Source: Drosophila miranda (taxonomy: Eukaryota > Arthropoda > Insecta > Diptera > Drosophilidae). Taken from it: 64,000 bases of DNA. The notes below the pieces were generated by a model. The model saw only the letters and a program-made list of their open reading frames with translations. It had not been told where the DNA came from and did not search any database. Position numbers and translations under genes: made by a program. Positions 10,059 through 24,432 of the stretch are shown piece after piece (positions within the stretch are counted from its first letter, which is position 1; every line of letters begins with the position of its first letter). Location of the stretch: the NCBI RefSeq assembly GCF_003369915.1, contig NC_046677.1, positions 19,672,913 to 19,736,912 of the forward strand, given 5' to 3'.

Positions 10059-13000
10059 ATTATTCAGAAGATATGCATGTATGGCACTCAAATGCTTGAA
10101 CTTGAAAATTCAAAGGCCCTCCAGAGCGACATCGCGAGGTGCCTGTAATCGAGGAGGAACCGCAAGAAACGGAAATAGCACATCAATGCCAACTGGTGCC
10201 ATGGACATGGACATGGACAGAGACAGGAAGAGGAAGAGGAAGAGGTAGAGGAAGAGGAACAGGGCTCAATTGCCTATCAGCATCGCAATTAAAGTCAAAT
10301 GTGTGGATAGCCAGGAAACAGGAACCTGCCAGCACAGGAGAGCGCTCTTTGACATTTCACATTTGACAAATACTTAACACTGTTTGCGAGACTTAATAAA
10401 CCCGACTTCGTTGACTTTGCCACCGCAAACGATGAGGGCTGAAGGGACGATGGGGGTGGGGCAGGAAGAGGTACGGCAATGATTGATTGCACGTTAAAGC
10501 CGGAGAGCATCGCATCATTTCCTTTTTACACTTGACAGGAAATGCATTTTTAGTTGGCGCTGGCAAAATGAGCATAGCATCGGAGTGTGCTGGCCGGAAG
10601 GGCGAAATGGATGAGGGTGAGGAGGAGGATGAGCCAGCGGTGGCGTGCTGACAGAGGAGGTATAGAGGAAAAGAGGTACGTACGAGTATGCAAAACGAAA
10701 TCACAGCTAGTGGCGTGCAAGGTAACTGGAAGGGCGTGGCGTGGTGTGGCAGACAAATGCAAATGCCAGTGCATGTGCCAGTGCCAGTGCCAGTGCTAGT
10801 CACTGCACTCCATGGCAGTTTTCGCAGACAATTTACACAAGACTCGCACAAATACTGGCACATAAATATTTTGCGGGTGTGTGGGTCTGTGTTCGGCCAT
10901 TGAGCAATCCATTCGAATGGAAAGGCAGTCAAGGTGGCCCAGAGTCCTTGGCGTGAAAGTTTCCGTTTCCTCGCACTCGCACTCGCATTCGAATTCGCCT
11001 TTAAGTTGAAAACTGAAAACGGACAACTTTTTGGCCAATCAAGCAGGAACTGTAGCAACACCGGCAACATCTTATGCCAATTAAGGGGCAATGGGCAGTG
11101 CTGGCTTATCGATCAACATTAGAGAACCCCCGAACCCCAAGCGTATAATCACCTTTCCGCATTCTATGAATGAAGCACTACACACACGACGCGCGGCGGA
11201 CGGCTCCATAATTGCCTCCCTCAGAGCCCCTGGCTAAGACAAACGACCCGAAGCAAATCGCTGGTAAGCCCCAGCCCCCAAGTTACTCCCCCCACCGCCG
11301 TCGCTATCCATGACCACGCCTTTGTTTGACACCAAGATGCAGAGAATGACAACAAATGTCGCCCCAGCTCCATTAATCCATCAAAATTGGCGTTGAAGCT
11401 GAAATCAAAATATGCGCCTCGGGTCGCTACAGGCTTAGGGGCGCCTGGGCGTGGCAGAATTTAAAGGTTCAGATTGAAGTTAGCAAAAACAACAATAACG
11501 TAGGACAGGAAGTATCCCATAGATGGGATACCAGAAAGTTTTCACTATTTAGTGGACTTAGTGGAAGTTGTGCGAAACTTGTCGAAGAGAATCGGATGTT
11601 TGAGGGCTCGACACTGTGTACCGTGCTTCCATAATTAAGTTTTTATGTAAATTGCAATTCTGTTGAACAGACGCAGGTCTTTAAAAGAACTCAAGGACAC
11701 TCGGTAATCCCAAATTTGATGGCTTTAGGCACAAGACACACCCCTTTCGCAGTCGCCCCAAAATGGACAAGGCGACCACAATTTTCATCGAGTGCGCAAA
11801 TAAAGAAATTAATCAATTTAACGATACGATTAGAGTGGAGTGGAGTGGAGTGAAGTGAAGTGGAGGGGGGGTCGAGTGGCGTCAACGGACGTGGCATTTG
11901 TCTACGTAGAGCTAAAAAATTGACTACGAGTCTGCCGCACGCTTCTCGGTGATTTATTTCCATTGATTTTTTGCTCCGTCCTCAGTCTCAGTCCTCCCTC
12001 GCCTTCTGTCGCTGGCTGAGCTTAAAGATTATGCAATCAATAGCCACATTTCCGAGTCAGAACAAGAGCACCCGGTCCGAGTCGACGGCTTTGTGGCCCA
12101 TTGACGACGGGTGTACAATGTGACGCCTACAACGTCAACGCTGGCTAATTATAAAGTTGCTAAGCGGATTTTGTTGCTGCTCCAGAATGAAAAAATTCCA
12201 CGAGGGGGCGATGAGCCCCCACTCCCACTCCCACTCCCGCTCCCATAAGAATTCATTCATTAACTCTGAGTCGACTCCAGGATGCAAAGTAATCAGCATA
12301 AATTGCATTGAAATGAGCCAGCGGAAGACCCGAGCTAATTGCAATGCGATTGCAGTGTCAGTTGCAAAAAGTTGGCAGTGATGCTCAAAGGGTTAGATTA
12401 TGTCGGAGGTTTATGCCTGAATTCAATTCAAATGAAATTCAAGCCATATTAACCCTTGTGTCACAAATTAAACTAATAAACTCTTCAGACGCACAATGCC
12501 AGTCATCCACAAACTGGATAAAAAATTCACTTTAAACCATATGTGGATATATCCGTATGTATTCAGATATGCTTGTACGTACGAGTACACGAGCTATGGA
12601 TGCGACACCGCGAAGAAAAAAGCGTTACTCTAGGGCTTGAGCTAGGGACCTACCGCCCACCCGCCAGCCCCCCGCTCGCATATTGTTTGCCCCCACCCGC
12701 ATCCCCATCAGAGCGCGCTGAAATGTACTGGGTGAGCTGATATTTGCCGCGCGGAATATTTTAATTAAAAGCAATTTCTACAATGTCAAACAACGTCAAC
12801 GCACAACGCAACAGAACAGGGCATAAAGTGTTTTTCATAGCCATAAACTGAGGGAACGAGAGCAAGGATGAACTGCAGGAGCAGGAGCAGAAGGAGAAGC
12901 AGAAGGAGAAGCAGGAGCAGGAGCAAGAGCAGTATCCTTTTATGGTGACTGCCGCGTGTGCTGTTGATGCTGCTGCCGATGTTAAAGTGTCAACAAGTTG

Positions 13001-16000
13001 ATGATGTAGGTGTCGCTGGCATGTTGACTGCCACGGCCGGAGAGCGTCAAGAACGGCATCCTTGGCGCAGAGACAAAGGCCAATCAATATGCAAAGCAGT
13101 CAATATTTGAAGCGGCCAAAGGTGCCGGATGCCGGTGCTGAGGCTGGGGCTGGGGCTGGTGCTGATGGTGGTGCCAGTGCAGTGATTATCTGCCACACTT
13201 GACGATTGTCGGAGGCGTCGACGGCCCTAAACTGCCATTGTTTGACTATTTGCGAAACAAGGAGGCAGGCAGGGCAAGGGCTGCAGCCCAGCAGCCCAGC
13301 AGCCCAGCACACGAACGAATGCCTGGGTTTTCCAGTGACGGGGCATCCAAGTGCAAGGGCTCTGGAGCTTTTTAGGCATAAACAAGGGCGTCGGAGGAGT
13401 CTGCACTTACCATGCCAACGACATTGTCTGAATGGGAGTGACTCCTGGCAGCAGACACAAATGCAATCAATTCTTACAACTATTGTTCTGCATGTGAGTG
13501 TGTGTGTTTTCGAGAGAGAGTGAGCGTGTGTGCGGATGATGCCAGACACTCAAAACAATCAGGGCTCAAAAACAGCATGAATGATGTGTCAGATGACGAC
13601 GCATGTCGTGTGCCCCTGCCCTCCTGCCCTCCGGCCCTCCCGTTCCCCACTCCACTTAACTCCTTCCGTTTCCACTTCCACTCTGCTTCAGGTTGCACTT
13701 TTTGCCGGCACTTAAGCGCCTTTAAATATGCAGCACAGTCAAGCGTAGACACTCTCGACCAAGTTTGTTGTTAGCACAGATTGCTGCTGCATAGTTTAAG
13801 CTGCCGCCCTGTCTCGAAAGCTCTGACGAGCGACGGTGAGGAAGACATCATGCCGCATGGGGCATGCATGCTGAACGCATGATCTCGAGCTGCGGTAACT
13901 TAAAGAGTTATGGTCGTGTTTTCGGCAAGAAATATAATAAAATTCGAGAATCCAAACCACGTCGACAGCCGGCAGTCAATTGGAATTGGAAATTTCCATT
14001 TTCTATACGACTTTATGGCAGGATAACTAACGAAATGCATTTGCTCAGCTCGTCGCTCGCTTATCTCACTCGGAGAAACAGAAAGGAAACTCTTCCGAGT
14101 ATCCCAGTATCCCATTTAGTAGAGTTGGAGTGTATTGATTCCTGTGCTGTTTTAAATTAAGCTGGCAAAAGGACAGAGAGAATGTGAGCCAAGGCACAGA
14201 AAAGCAATAGTGGCGGAGGCAGAGGCAGAGACTGAGGCAACAGCAGTCACTGACCGCATACATTTTTTAAATGCTCCCACAAGAATTCTACAGAATTTAT
14301 ATTTTGTTTCGAAATTGTTTTCCAGCTTTCGGCTAGTGTATGAGGATGTTTAAAGTTGTGGATGTTGCTGCCGCGTTTATTGTTGTTTTGCTGCTGTGCC
14401 CTAGGATCTTTTGGCACAAAAGTTTGCAATTGCAGGGAGCCTGGTGTTTGGTTTAGGAATAGTGAAAATGAAAATGTATATGCATAATTTGTTTGAGTTT
14501 AAATAATACACAGAATAAACGTACGTATAACCACATTGAATGAAATTTTGCAATTAAATTAAAACGAATTTCCTCAGTTCAAACGGAAAATAGAATATTT
14601 TCTATAGTATTTTACCACTTAAGTAGATGGATGGATGGATGAATAGTTTAGATTGCTTAAATATTTAAATCGTTAATTGGAACACGTCCCAGTCGAGGCC
14701 AACCTGGCGTATACTTTATCATCGTGGCTCTCAAACCTAATCCCCAGAAATATACATCAAATTAAAAATGCGGCTTGCCCGCTAACCGCCTTCGTGATCG
14801 AATGAGCGCACAAGTCCCTAAGCTGGAATTCCATAAATTACAAGCCCGGCCCCGCCCACAATTTGACCACAAACTCCACTCCCTCTCAAGCTCCGCCTGC
14901 CACATGCTCGTATGGTTTGTTGCTCATATGCTAATTGCAATGGACATGTTTTTGTTGGGCTAGCCGGGACCGCAGGGCGCACAGTCGAGTTAATTTCATT
15001 GCTGAATTGTGACTCAAGGGCAATATTAACATGGAAATTATGAACATGCCAGGGCAATGAAAAGTGACAGCCGCCAAAAAACTACAACAACTCCAACAAT
15101 ACTTACAATACAAACAGGCCACTAAAAACAAATTGCGAATGTCCAGAGAAGCCAACATCCAGGGGCCAGTGGACAGGGACCAGGGACCAGGGACCAGGGA
15201 CCGTTCCGGAAGCGGCTGCAGTGCGCGCCCCAAGCTTAGACCCAGCACACAAAAACAAAGAAATTCATTTCTATGGAGCAAAAATGTTTGGGATGTTGGG
15301 CTTAGCACTGACCGACGAACCCGAACCCCAGCCTGGTATGAAACACAAATACGAATACGTGTGCAGAGATGTCTAAAAATTTCGCCGCAGCGGTGCACTC
15401 TGTTCAGTGACCAAACGTTGACAGGGTCCTGCTCTGGTCATGGCGCAGCTCCAGAGGTACTGGGGCTGGGGATGGGGCTGGTTCTAGTTGTCAACTGGTA
15501 TCGCTTGAATTGCATATTTTGCGGTGTTTAAACAACGAAAACAATGCCGACCCCCCGAGCTGCTTCGAACCGACACCAACAAAAGCATAAAGTGGTGCAA
15601 TTTTATATATTGCACAGCTCTATGATTTATGCCATCATCATAATAAATTCATATGATTTATATGGGATGCCTAAGGCGAGCCAGGCCAACACAGGCGAGT
15701 AGCATAATTCTCGGTAGCTGTACTAGTTACCAGTTACCAGCTACCAGCTACCAGTTCAAATTGCTTTTTCACATTAATTGTAATCCAGAGGAGGCCCATC
15801 CCATCCCCACAGGCACAGCCACACGCGCACGCATAGACGCATAGATCCGCGTGCCTGTGGCTGGGGCTGTGGCTGTGGCTGGCTGGGTGTAAGTTGGCAA
15901 ATTCATAACTTTTGACAGTTTTGGGTTGGCATTTGGCTGTCCGTTTGACAGTTTTAAAGTTGGCACAACATAACAGCAGACTTTCGGGCCGCCTGGAAGA

Positions 16001-16502
16001 AGTATAGAGGCATATGAAAAGTCGCTATCGCCATAGTCGGGTCATAGTTGGATATGTCTTCCTAGGTGCCACCTGCAATTGGGTTCTTCGAGGCGCGATT
16101 TTACAAGGATCAGAATTGATTTTCCTCCGGCGCTTGGCAGGGCAATAAAGTCTGCCCAAACTTTAGTCCTCTCTGGAGCATCCACGCCGGATTGCAGAGG
16201 ACGCCGACCGAACTCATGGCTTTTTATCAAATTGAAAACTGGCCAAGACCCAAAACTTTTGCAGCAAATTGGATGTCAAGCTGATTCAGACGTTTTCCTT
16301 TCCCGCCTGTCTGTTGCGGCTGTGGCTGTATTTGACGGCGCACTTATGAATATGCAAATTCCTAGACAAGATGCGTCAGGTGTGACGTCAACGACGATTA
16401 GTTCATTAAACTTGGACTGCCCCAGAAGCCCCAGAAGAAGAGTATGCAACACTTAATTAGCAAACTAAATGCGCAGCCCGGCCAAAAGTTTAATGAACTT
16501 AC

Positions 16503-16562
16503 GACGCTGAGGCTGAGGCTGGAGTTGAGGCTGGAGTTGAGGCTGGAGCTGGTGCTGAGGAT
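16503..16562. repeat. GAGGCTGGAGTT-type tandem repeat
   Basis: Imperfect 6-12 bp units of GAGGCT/GGAGTT/GGAGCT in tandem. The minus-strand reading as a Pro/Ala/Ser peptide is an artefact of the repeat. Confidence 0.7.
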
Positions 16563-17796
16563 GCGGAAGAAGATGAGGGCTCAACATGCGTACAATAACT
16601 GAAATCAAAAGCTGGGCCCGCACCGAACAGGAAAAGGCCGTGCTGCCCGACCCTCAGGCCCTGTCTGCACAAATTAGCCGGCACAAGGCGCAAAAAGGAT
16701 ATACGAAAGTGGTCAACAATTACACTAGGCCGAGACGAGAGCAGAAAGCAGAAGCCAGGAAGAGGCAAAGAAGGCAAGCGAAGGCGCCAAGAATAAACGA
16801 CAAACGACCTCAATGAATGACATTTAATTATTTCATCAAGAAAGCAAATAGCCCAAGGGCCCACACAATCAACTTTTGCCGAGCATAAGGCACAATACCT
16901 CGTTTTCTTTTGCTAATAATGAAGAGAAGCTAAAACAGTGGCCAAGGCAGGACTGGTTCTCACAGAAAGTGTGCTGTGGCTGGACACTCGCGGCAGTTGA
17001 TTGTTTCTTATCCCTGCAAGGAACAGATTGGCAGAGCTTATCCAAGCCAAAGTACATCTTGACCTTCAGACTTGTGTAACTCTTAATCGCAATACAATGA
17101 ATGGGGTTTTTCTGACCTCACCAAGCCCACCACTCCCCCATCAATTAATCACCCACGCGAACAACCCAAGTATCTCGTATGGCTATAAAGGGACAATGAA
17201 GAAAATCCATAACGGGGGCGGAATGCATCCTGAATCAGGAGACAGTGATTGTGATTCCGCCTGCCTTAGGGAAGCCCAGGGGTACTGTTTGAACAGTCAA
17301 CGAGCTGGTCCACCATCGCCGATGGCCGCCGGTCCGTGCCCATCCCGACATCGCTGCTGCTGCTGCTGCTGCTGGTGCTCCTGCCAGTGACAATTACGCA
17401 AATTGTTGTTGTCATTATGTAAACACTTGTTTATGTCAAATTTGACATTTGATACGAACGCATGCTGACCAGCAGACGGGGAAGCAAAGCAGTCTCCAAC
17501 AAGGACATTGCTAAGGGCACTAGCTGGTCGGAGAACCGGAGAAGGGCCGTGGCGCAATATGTCAAGCGGCAGGTGAACTTGGACATGTCCATGTTACACT
17601 TGATTAAGTAGGCGCTGAGTTCGACGAAATGCTTTTTAGATGGACCTGCCCGTGGACCCACACCCCCAGACAGCGCTTGCTGCGGCAGACGAGGAAGAGA
17701 GGGGTCCATTGTCGAGCTGACACGACGCAAACGACGTGGGGAAGCGGAGGTCACAGGACGTGCCAAATTCTTGACAGCACGGCGAGCTTTGAGTAT

Positions 17797-17842
17797 AGGG
17801 TGTACGGGGTGTACGGGGTGTACGGGGTGTATCGGTGTATAG
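17797..17842. repeat. GTGTACGGG minisatellite
   Basis: Three near-perfect 9-bp units followed by degenerate GTGTATCG and GTGTATAG units. Confidence 0.75.
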
Positions 17843-19303
17843 GGCGTGTGTTCACTGCGCCATACACCGACGTGCACATACCTGCGTACGAGTACGGGCA
17901 CGAGTATATATGGAAATGTGTGTTGGTTGATTAATTAGACGCAGATGCTCCGTAGGCGTTTCCTCCCGCTTCGTGGTTGATGGGAGATGGGTGTGGCTGT
18001 GGCTGTCTGTGTCACGAGGCCTGTGCACTATGCGAGTGACCGCGTCATAAGTCGCCGTTAGATGGGTCGTGGCTGTGGCTCATTAACACCAAAAAAAAGC
18101 AAACCGGGCAGTCAAAGAGAAGGACTGAAAGGAGAGAACCAGCCGAGTCCTGAGAGCACTTGGAATTTTTCCAGACCTTATTCAATTTGTATGGCAATCA
18201 ATGAAGCGATGGAAAGACGAAGGCAGGTGCTGGAGGCAGGGTTTATTGACACAACATTGTACAATAGATAGATAGAACTTATCTAGCCAACGGGTCAGCA
18301 TTGTAGCGAGTGGAGCACCAGCTCTCCTTGGCTGCAATCCCAAACCGGCCCTGCCTTCTTATTACCAATTTCCAGCTTATATCATTCACAGAATCCGTTT
18401 ATCGTTACCCCAAACCAGACGACTGGTTTCAGGACGCAATCAGTTGCCAATAGAATGAATAAATAGATTTAAACAAATTTTCAAGCACTGCCAAGTAAAA
18501 TGTCATCGTTTTCTGGGATTCTAGTGCTTTAGTGCTTAAACAATAAGATTTCCTTCTTTATTGAACCCTTTCGCTTCCTTCCAGACCTTCCCCACAAACT
18601 CCCGCCATGACTGTCCGCTTTCGCTTGGTCCCCCTCTTTCAGGCAATGGCCACTGTAAATCTTGCCTTTCAACTGCTCACAATTTTCACAATGCAATTTC
18701 AATGCGTTTTATCGAATGCTTCTTGTCTGCCAAACGTCATACACATGTTCCATGTGCCATGTTCCACAGTGTGTATGCGTGTGTACGAGCATCTGTATCT
18801 GTGTCGAGCTGTTGCCATTTTGTTGCATACTTTTGTGCACGCTCATCGGCAAATTGAATTTATGCGCTGCAGGCATTGGGAAAAACTCTCAGAGAAGAGT
18901 CGGGCAGTGGCAAGCATTGATTTCGTCATGTCAGTGGATGGAACAAAGAAGTGGAGGACGGGAGGGGTGGCACGGAATGGCACGGGATGGCATGGGATGG
19001 CATGGGATGGCACTCCAGGGCTAAGCGGAGAGTGCATGGATTGTGCACACTGCATGCGCATAAAATCCTGTCGTTTTGGCACCCCATCAAGTTCTCCTCA
19101 CACAAATTCCCATGCATATTACATTTAGAGGGGCTCTGCGACGAAAGGGCTAATTCTGCAGCTAGCTGCGGATTGCCTACTGGCATCGAACGTATCGAAC
19201 TCGCATTGAAGATGGGGCTTAACGAGTTGCTGCGAAGTGGCTCTGTAATCAGTCGGATTAGGGAAAACAGACGCCGCACCATTAATTATACCTCCTACAA
19301 GCT

Positions 19304-19309
19304 TTTAAT
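19304..19309 (-). terminator. Candidate obst-B poly(A) signal
   Basis: TTTAAT on the plus strand reads ATTAAA on the minus strand, 42 bp past the obst-B stop. A canonical AATAAA also occurs much further away, at about 18557, so a longer 3' UTR is possible. Confidence 0.35.
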
Positions 19310-19350
19310 TGTGCAGTTCACTGGTACACTAAATACTAAACAGTCGACGC

Positions 19351-22300
19351 TTAGGCCTCCTCCTCCTCTTCCACCTTGGGCTTGGGCTTGCGCCTTGATG
19401 GGCCCCGGACACGTGGTGGCCTCTTGGTTGTTGTGGACTTCGGTTTCGGGTTCTCGAGCTCATCGAGCTCGGCATCAGTTAAACGATCCTTGTACCAGTC
19501 AGCACTAGTAAAAAAAAACAGGCAGGAGACATTAAAATGGGGTGTAAGCGAACAGATCTACGGATCATACCAATCAGGAACCTTCCGCGCCCAGTCACAA
19601 TTTTTGGAATCCTCGTCGAATACCTGGCCGAGCTTGCAGCCGTTGCGACGGGGCAAATCGCCATTGACGCACACGTAGAAGAACTGACAGTCGTCGGGAT
19701 CGGCGTAGCGGGGATGGGTTACAGCAATGCTTTCATTCACCTTGGGACACGTAAACTCAAAGATGTCCTCCGACTTGCAGCCAGTAACGCCCACTTCATC
19801 GGGCCACGTGCAGATACCGGTCTTGGGATTGAAAACCAGGCCTTGCGGGCAGGTAATCATGTTGAACTTGCCATCGACGCAGAAGTAAAACTTGTCGCAA
19901 ATGCCGGGCTTCTCGTGGCCAAAGTATCCGTTCTTTCGGGGGCAGTGCTGCGAGGACTGAGGCTCTTCTGTGGGCGGGTAAAATGTTGGCCATTTAAAAA
20001 TCACAAAGCAAAACAATCGCATTCCCCTTATCCCATCTCTGGCACCTACATATAAAATCTGCTAACGCACTTTCCACAAAACAGAATATTTCTAGGCCCA
20101 GCGTCCTGCTGGTCATGGAAACCTTTTCTTTCTATACTTCTATAAATTCATTACGTTTTCTGTCCGCCTGCACAAATGGCAAGCACACAAATGTATATTT
20201 AGGTGAATTCCTAAATGTATATATGTACATATATGGAATGCTTATTTTAGTCATATGTCAACGAGAGACAAAGGTAATTGAAATTGCTAATGGGCCTGCA
20301 CAATGTGCACACTAATTGCTCTGATGGTTGGCAAATAATTTATTTAAAAACTAAATTTAAGGCAATATTTAATGTTACATAAAAGACAGAATTCATTTTA
20401 CACCGGTTTATAGCCAGTTTTTGACTATACCGTTCTTAAAGCATCTCCTTACCACTGCGTATGGGTAAGTTTGCAAGGAATGATGCGGGGAAGGAAAACT
20501 TTAATAAAGTATTCTGTTGAAAAGTTTCAAGGATGCTACATCTACACGTGGCGTGGCAAATGTCAAAGAATTCTCTTCATGCTTAAAGCTGCGGGAAGCC
20601 AATTGGGGATGGTTGGGCTTAAAATTTCGATGGCCCCACCATCACCACCAGCACCAAGGAAATAATAAAATCACGAATAAAACAAGTCTACTGGGAAACG
20701 AAAAATAAAAACAAAGCACCACACCCCACCGTACCGTACCGTACCGAAGACTCGAGCCTCGAGCCTCGCGACCAAAGACCTATTGACGACAACAATTTAG
20801 GTTAACCGCCTCGCATGCCGTTTGCATAATAAATAAGTTAACAAAAAACGCAGCCAGAAGTAACGAGCAAATAAGTGCGGGCACGCAGCGCGTTTATGGG
20901 TTGATTTTGGCCAGAACGGAGACTGAGGCAGGGGCCGGTTTAAATATAGCACGGGGCGTGAGATTTTTTGCTGCACGTTGCGGTGCGCATACGTTAGGAA
21001 GGGAACTTAACGGCAGTTTACAAATTAAGCAGACCCGGCTCTATACTCACGTAGCTTGGACCGTTTGGTGCAATCGATGTTGTAGGGCAAGTCGCACTTC
21101 TCCTCGATAGGCGTGTAGTCGTTGAAGACCATGCCGTCGGCACAGAGGCGTTCCGTGGGTACACCATCGCTGCAAGATCATAGAACAGTCAATCAAACAA
21201 TCTTTCTTCTCACAGTCGCACTGGTTTGGGGGGGGTGGGGGGTTCCAGCATGCAATATTACACATACGCGCCATGCGCACCATCCCGACATCCCAAACCA
21301 ATCAACTTCCTTGAAAACTGACAGCTTGACACTTACAGACAGGCGTAGTATTTGTCGCACTGCTTGCTATCCGGGTAGAAGCCATTTGCCTCCGGGCACT
21401 CCTCGGTGGGCTCGTATTCTGCCGCCTCCTGCTTGCGCTTGGGCACAACAGCCGCCTCCCCGACCGGGTCGCGATCGCGTGGCGGAAAATGGCGCTGCGA
21501 TGGAGGATGACCCGCACCGATGCGGAATTGTCCCCGGTACTTGGCTTGCTGGGCGAACGTTGTTGTGATGCCTGTGATGAGAAGAGAGACCGGTTAGTTT
21601 AACATCAAGCCAGTTTACATATTTTGCTCAGTGTGGCCTGCACGTTTAGTTTTTGTTTTAGCTCAACTTTTCCACTTTGTTTGCAAGAAACCCGTTTCGA
21701 TCAACTCAAAAAACATCTACAGATATGTATGTACATATATGAGTTGGCGCCTTGCTCCGTTGGCTTTTACTCTCTGTTGGCCAATATTGCGACATGGGCT
21801 AAGCGGTCAAGCGACCTTAAAAGTGAAAGTATATTCAAGATAGTATTGTATATGCTCGTAAACAGCTGTTTTGAGCGGCATCAGCTGTGGCCCAAGACGG
21901 CTTCGATGTACCGTCGGCTGAGGCCTTGAACCGTGCAAAGAGATGACTGCAAACACAGTCTCAATCAGCGGAAAGCCAAGTTTTAGCCATGCACTTCCGA
22001 CAAGTTGCAAAATCACACACGCAGGCAACAACTGCATCAACAGCCAGGGAGCATGGAGCATGGAGCACGGGGCACGGAGCACGGAGCACTCTTCAAGGTA
22101 AACCACTCCAATCAGGCGTTGCAAAAAAATAAAAAGCAAACAAACTCGAGAAACAAGAAAAGACGATTTCAATTTTTGTGCCGCCACCGCCGACACCGCC
22201 GCCGCACTCAGCAACAACAATGCCATCAAGTTGCTGATGCTGACGTAGACTGGCTGACATTCGATTAAACGTTAATAAAGCAACAATTCCACACAGCAAT

Positions 22301-24414
22301 TAGTGCGTGAAGTGTCGGGCAACATTTAAGCCAGGCAACTACAACTACAACTACAACCAGAACCACGCCACGCCGCGCCACGACACCAACAACAGAAATA
22401 CCAAGGCGGCGCTGGTGTCGCTCATGCCGTTGCAGCTGTCGCTTGTCATTGAAACATGTTTCGTACACGGGCCTGGCACTGGCAAAAAACAAACAAGAAA
22501 CAAAAAAGAAAAAAAGAAAAAGCAGCTCTAGCTTTCATAGTTGAGGTTGCTAATACTCTACGGCAGGGGCGCAATAAAAAAAGCTCAGAATATAGCAGCG
22601 AAATGACTCGGGAAATTCCACACGCCGTGGGAACCACATGACTGAAATTAGTTGCTGCAAATTTCTAATTAAACAGTGTCCTTAGTTGCGTGATACTTCA
22701 CAACATCCATTGAGAACTTCATTAAAACTGTTGGCCAGTCCTTAAATCTGTAGATGTCCAAGGGCATTTCCTTTTCGGTATGCCGCCGATATGAAGCCGT
22801 TTTCCTTTTTTATGGGAGTTTTTTTGTTGGCTGCAGTATGAGTGTGTCAAGCGGAGCGTCCCAGAGCGTGGCCTATGCGGTTTGAGTTGCTGACTTGGTC
22901 CCGGCTCTGACAGTCGCTCTGACAGATTGTCAACAAGTTTGTCACAGAGTCAGCCGGGTCTGTCGAAAACGAGGGCCCTGTTCGGCCCGTTCCCGGCCCG
23001 TTTGACTTGGTTTCCAGTCCGGTTAAACTAGATTAATTGTGTGCCTATGCCTTGGCTCCCTTGGCCTCCCCGCCCCTCCTCTGATGTGGATGTGTTGCTA
23101 AACATTTTTGGGCTCCGCTTTCTTTCGGCTATTGAATTCAAGTCACACACGTTGTGGGTGTTGAGCCATCGTCTTGGGGGAAAGGTGCATGTGGCATGTG
23201 GCATGTAGCATGCGTGTTAAGTTCAATGAACATTAAATAGATTAAAAATAAACAGATTGAAGCACTTTTTCATGTCATTCATTGAACTGATGCGAGATTG
23301 ATAATGGACTCAACTCAGACAGCTCATTTCGGAGGGGTTGAACGGTAAACTTCCTTCAACATTCCCGACATTCGCTCATACATTATTCGTATTTTAGGAT
23401 AAAATGTCAACACAGCCCGAAAGAAAAATAAATTATACAATTTTTGAATATGTGTGTTTCAATCAAATTAAAACTTTTCCATTGTTTCGAGCGAAGCTCG
23501 CATTCACGCAGCACGAAAGGAGTTTTTCCCCCAGTTGAATATAGATTTAATTTATTCCATTTCTGTTTGAACGTATCCCTGCATTTTGCAGCAGCACCGA
23601 ATTTCAATACATTCAATTATGAGCTGCCACAATTTGCAATATTTTTCATGGCCATTTTAATGTAATTACAAAATTCGGCTTACGCCCAGGCACACGTTCA
23701 CGCCCTCGCACGCAACAGTTGCTTGCATATTTATTCCGGCGAATTAACAATGTGAAATTTTAATGCTCTGCATATTTGGAGACAAACAAATTTTTAATGA
23801 GCTTTCACACAATAAATGAGCATAAAATTTGGCAGAAATTAAATTCCCGAATTTCCCATTGCGCTCTCAGTTGCAGCGCCACGAAACTATAGCAAACAAA
23901 CCAAAAACCAAATGCTATGCAAATTGACAACAACAACAAGTGTCACAATGCCCACGATAGACAGGGGCTTTTGTGTCTGTTACGTACGGATATTTACACG
24001 TGTATTCTGCCATCAAAATCAGACGCAAATTGACATGATTTGAGGGCAACAGTGCAGATATGCACATAAACAAAGGCACAAATAATGTTAACAACAAAAT
24101 TTTCAGCTTAGATGTAGCATGAAAAGTTTTTAAATGTTTGGCTGTTTTGCTGTTTGGCTTAGTCCAACATTTGCATATTGTTCCCGTTGCCATTTGTTGG
24201 TTTGTTTCGTTTATTTGCTTTTGGTTCAACAATTAGATGGCGATTGTGTGCAATGTGCAGAGCATTAAAGTCAGAATAAATTATTTAAACATTGGCGTAC
24301 AGGCAGCATAGTGTGTTAATGACGTATTATTAATTGGGAAATGCAATTAAGAGCTTTTTCAGACTTACCCACAGTCAAAGCCAGAGCAAATATGCAAATT
24401 TTCAAAAGCGCCAT
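19351..24414 (-). CDS. obst-B: Obstructor-B, three-domain chitin-binding (peritrophin A) protein
   Basis: Secreted chitin-binding matrix protein, 316 aa in five exons: 24369-24414, 21337-21571, 21051-21169, 19571-19967 and 19351-19504. All junction phases agree. The signal peptide is MALLKICIFALALTVG plus ITTTFA. A basic/Pro linker leads to three CBM14 domains, each with six cysteines. Domain 1 (about residue 74 on) reads CPEANGFYPDSKQC, DKYYAC and DLPYNIDC. Domain 2 reads CPRKNGYFGHEKPGIC and DKFYFCVDG. Domain 3 reads CPKVNESIAVTHPRYADPDD, QFFYVC and DWARKVPDC; its last Cys codon spans the final intron (TG|T). The C-terminus is Lys/Arg/Pro-rich and ends in a glutamate run. The first coding intron is 2.8 kb. 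obst family members organise chitin in trachea and cuticle (family knowledge). The order CBM14 x3 plus basic tail matches obst-B rather than Gasp. Confidence 0.93.
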
Positions 24415-24432
24415 TTTATTAGCCGACGTAAA

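Larger units (their letters stand above)
8630..19300. other. Gene-poor interval rich in simple repeats
   Basis: About 10.7 kb with no ORF I trust. The open frames here are short or compositionally biased, and none carries a recognisable domain or splice pattern. It holds many microsatellite-like tracts: (GA)n at 10031-10058, GAGGAA-type purine tract at about 10213-10262, TGCCAG units at about 10764-10798, GTGGA units at about 11834-11870, GAGCAG/GAGAAG units at about 12876-12935, GAGGCTGGAGTT units at about 16503-16560, CTG at about 17352-17373 and GTGTACGGG units at about 17797-17840. I see no tRNA or familiar microRNA. It probably carries cis-regulatory DNA for the flanking cuticle and obst-B genes (inference). 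Confidence 0.5.

Noticed and set aside
10393..11091. 232-codon minus-strand ORF in the first gene desert
   Set aside because: Made up largely of Ser/Pro/Thr-Gly runs from simple repeats. No start context, splice signals or recognisable domain.
15064..15531. 155-codon ORFs on both strands near 15 kb
   Set aside because: Overlapping frames on both strands driven by GGGACCA repeats. Neither has protein-like features.
17797..17842. CRISPR-like short regular repeats
   Set aside because: Units are contiguous without spacers; this is a eukaryotic minisatellite.
8630..19300. tRNA or known microRNA genes
   Set aside because: I looked for GGTTCRANNCC B boxes and familiar microRNA seeds (such as miR-87) by eye and found none convincing. 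A tRNAscan or small-RNA search would be decisive.
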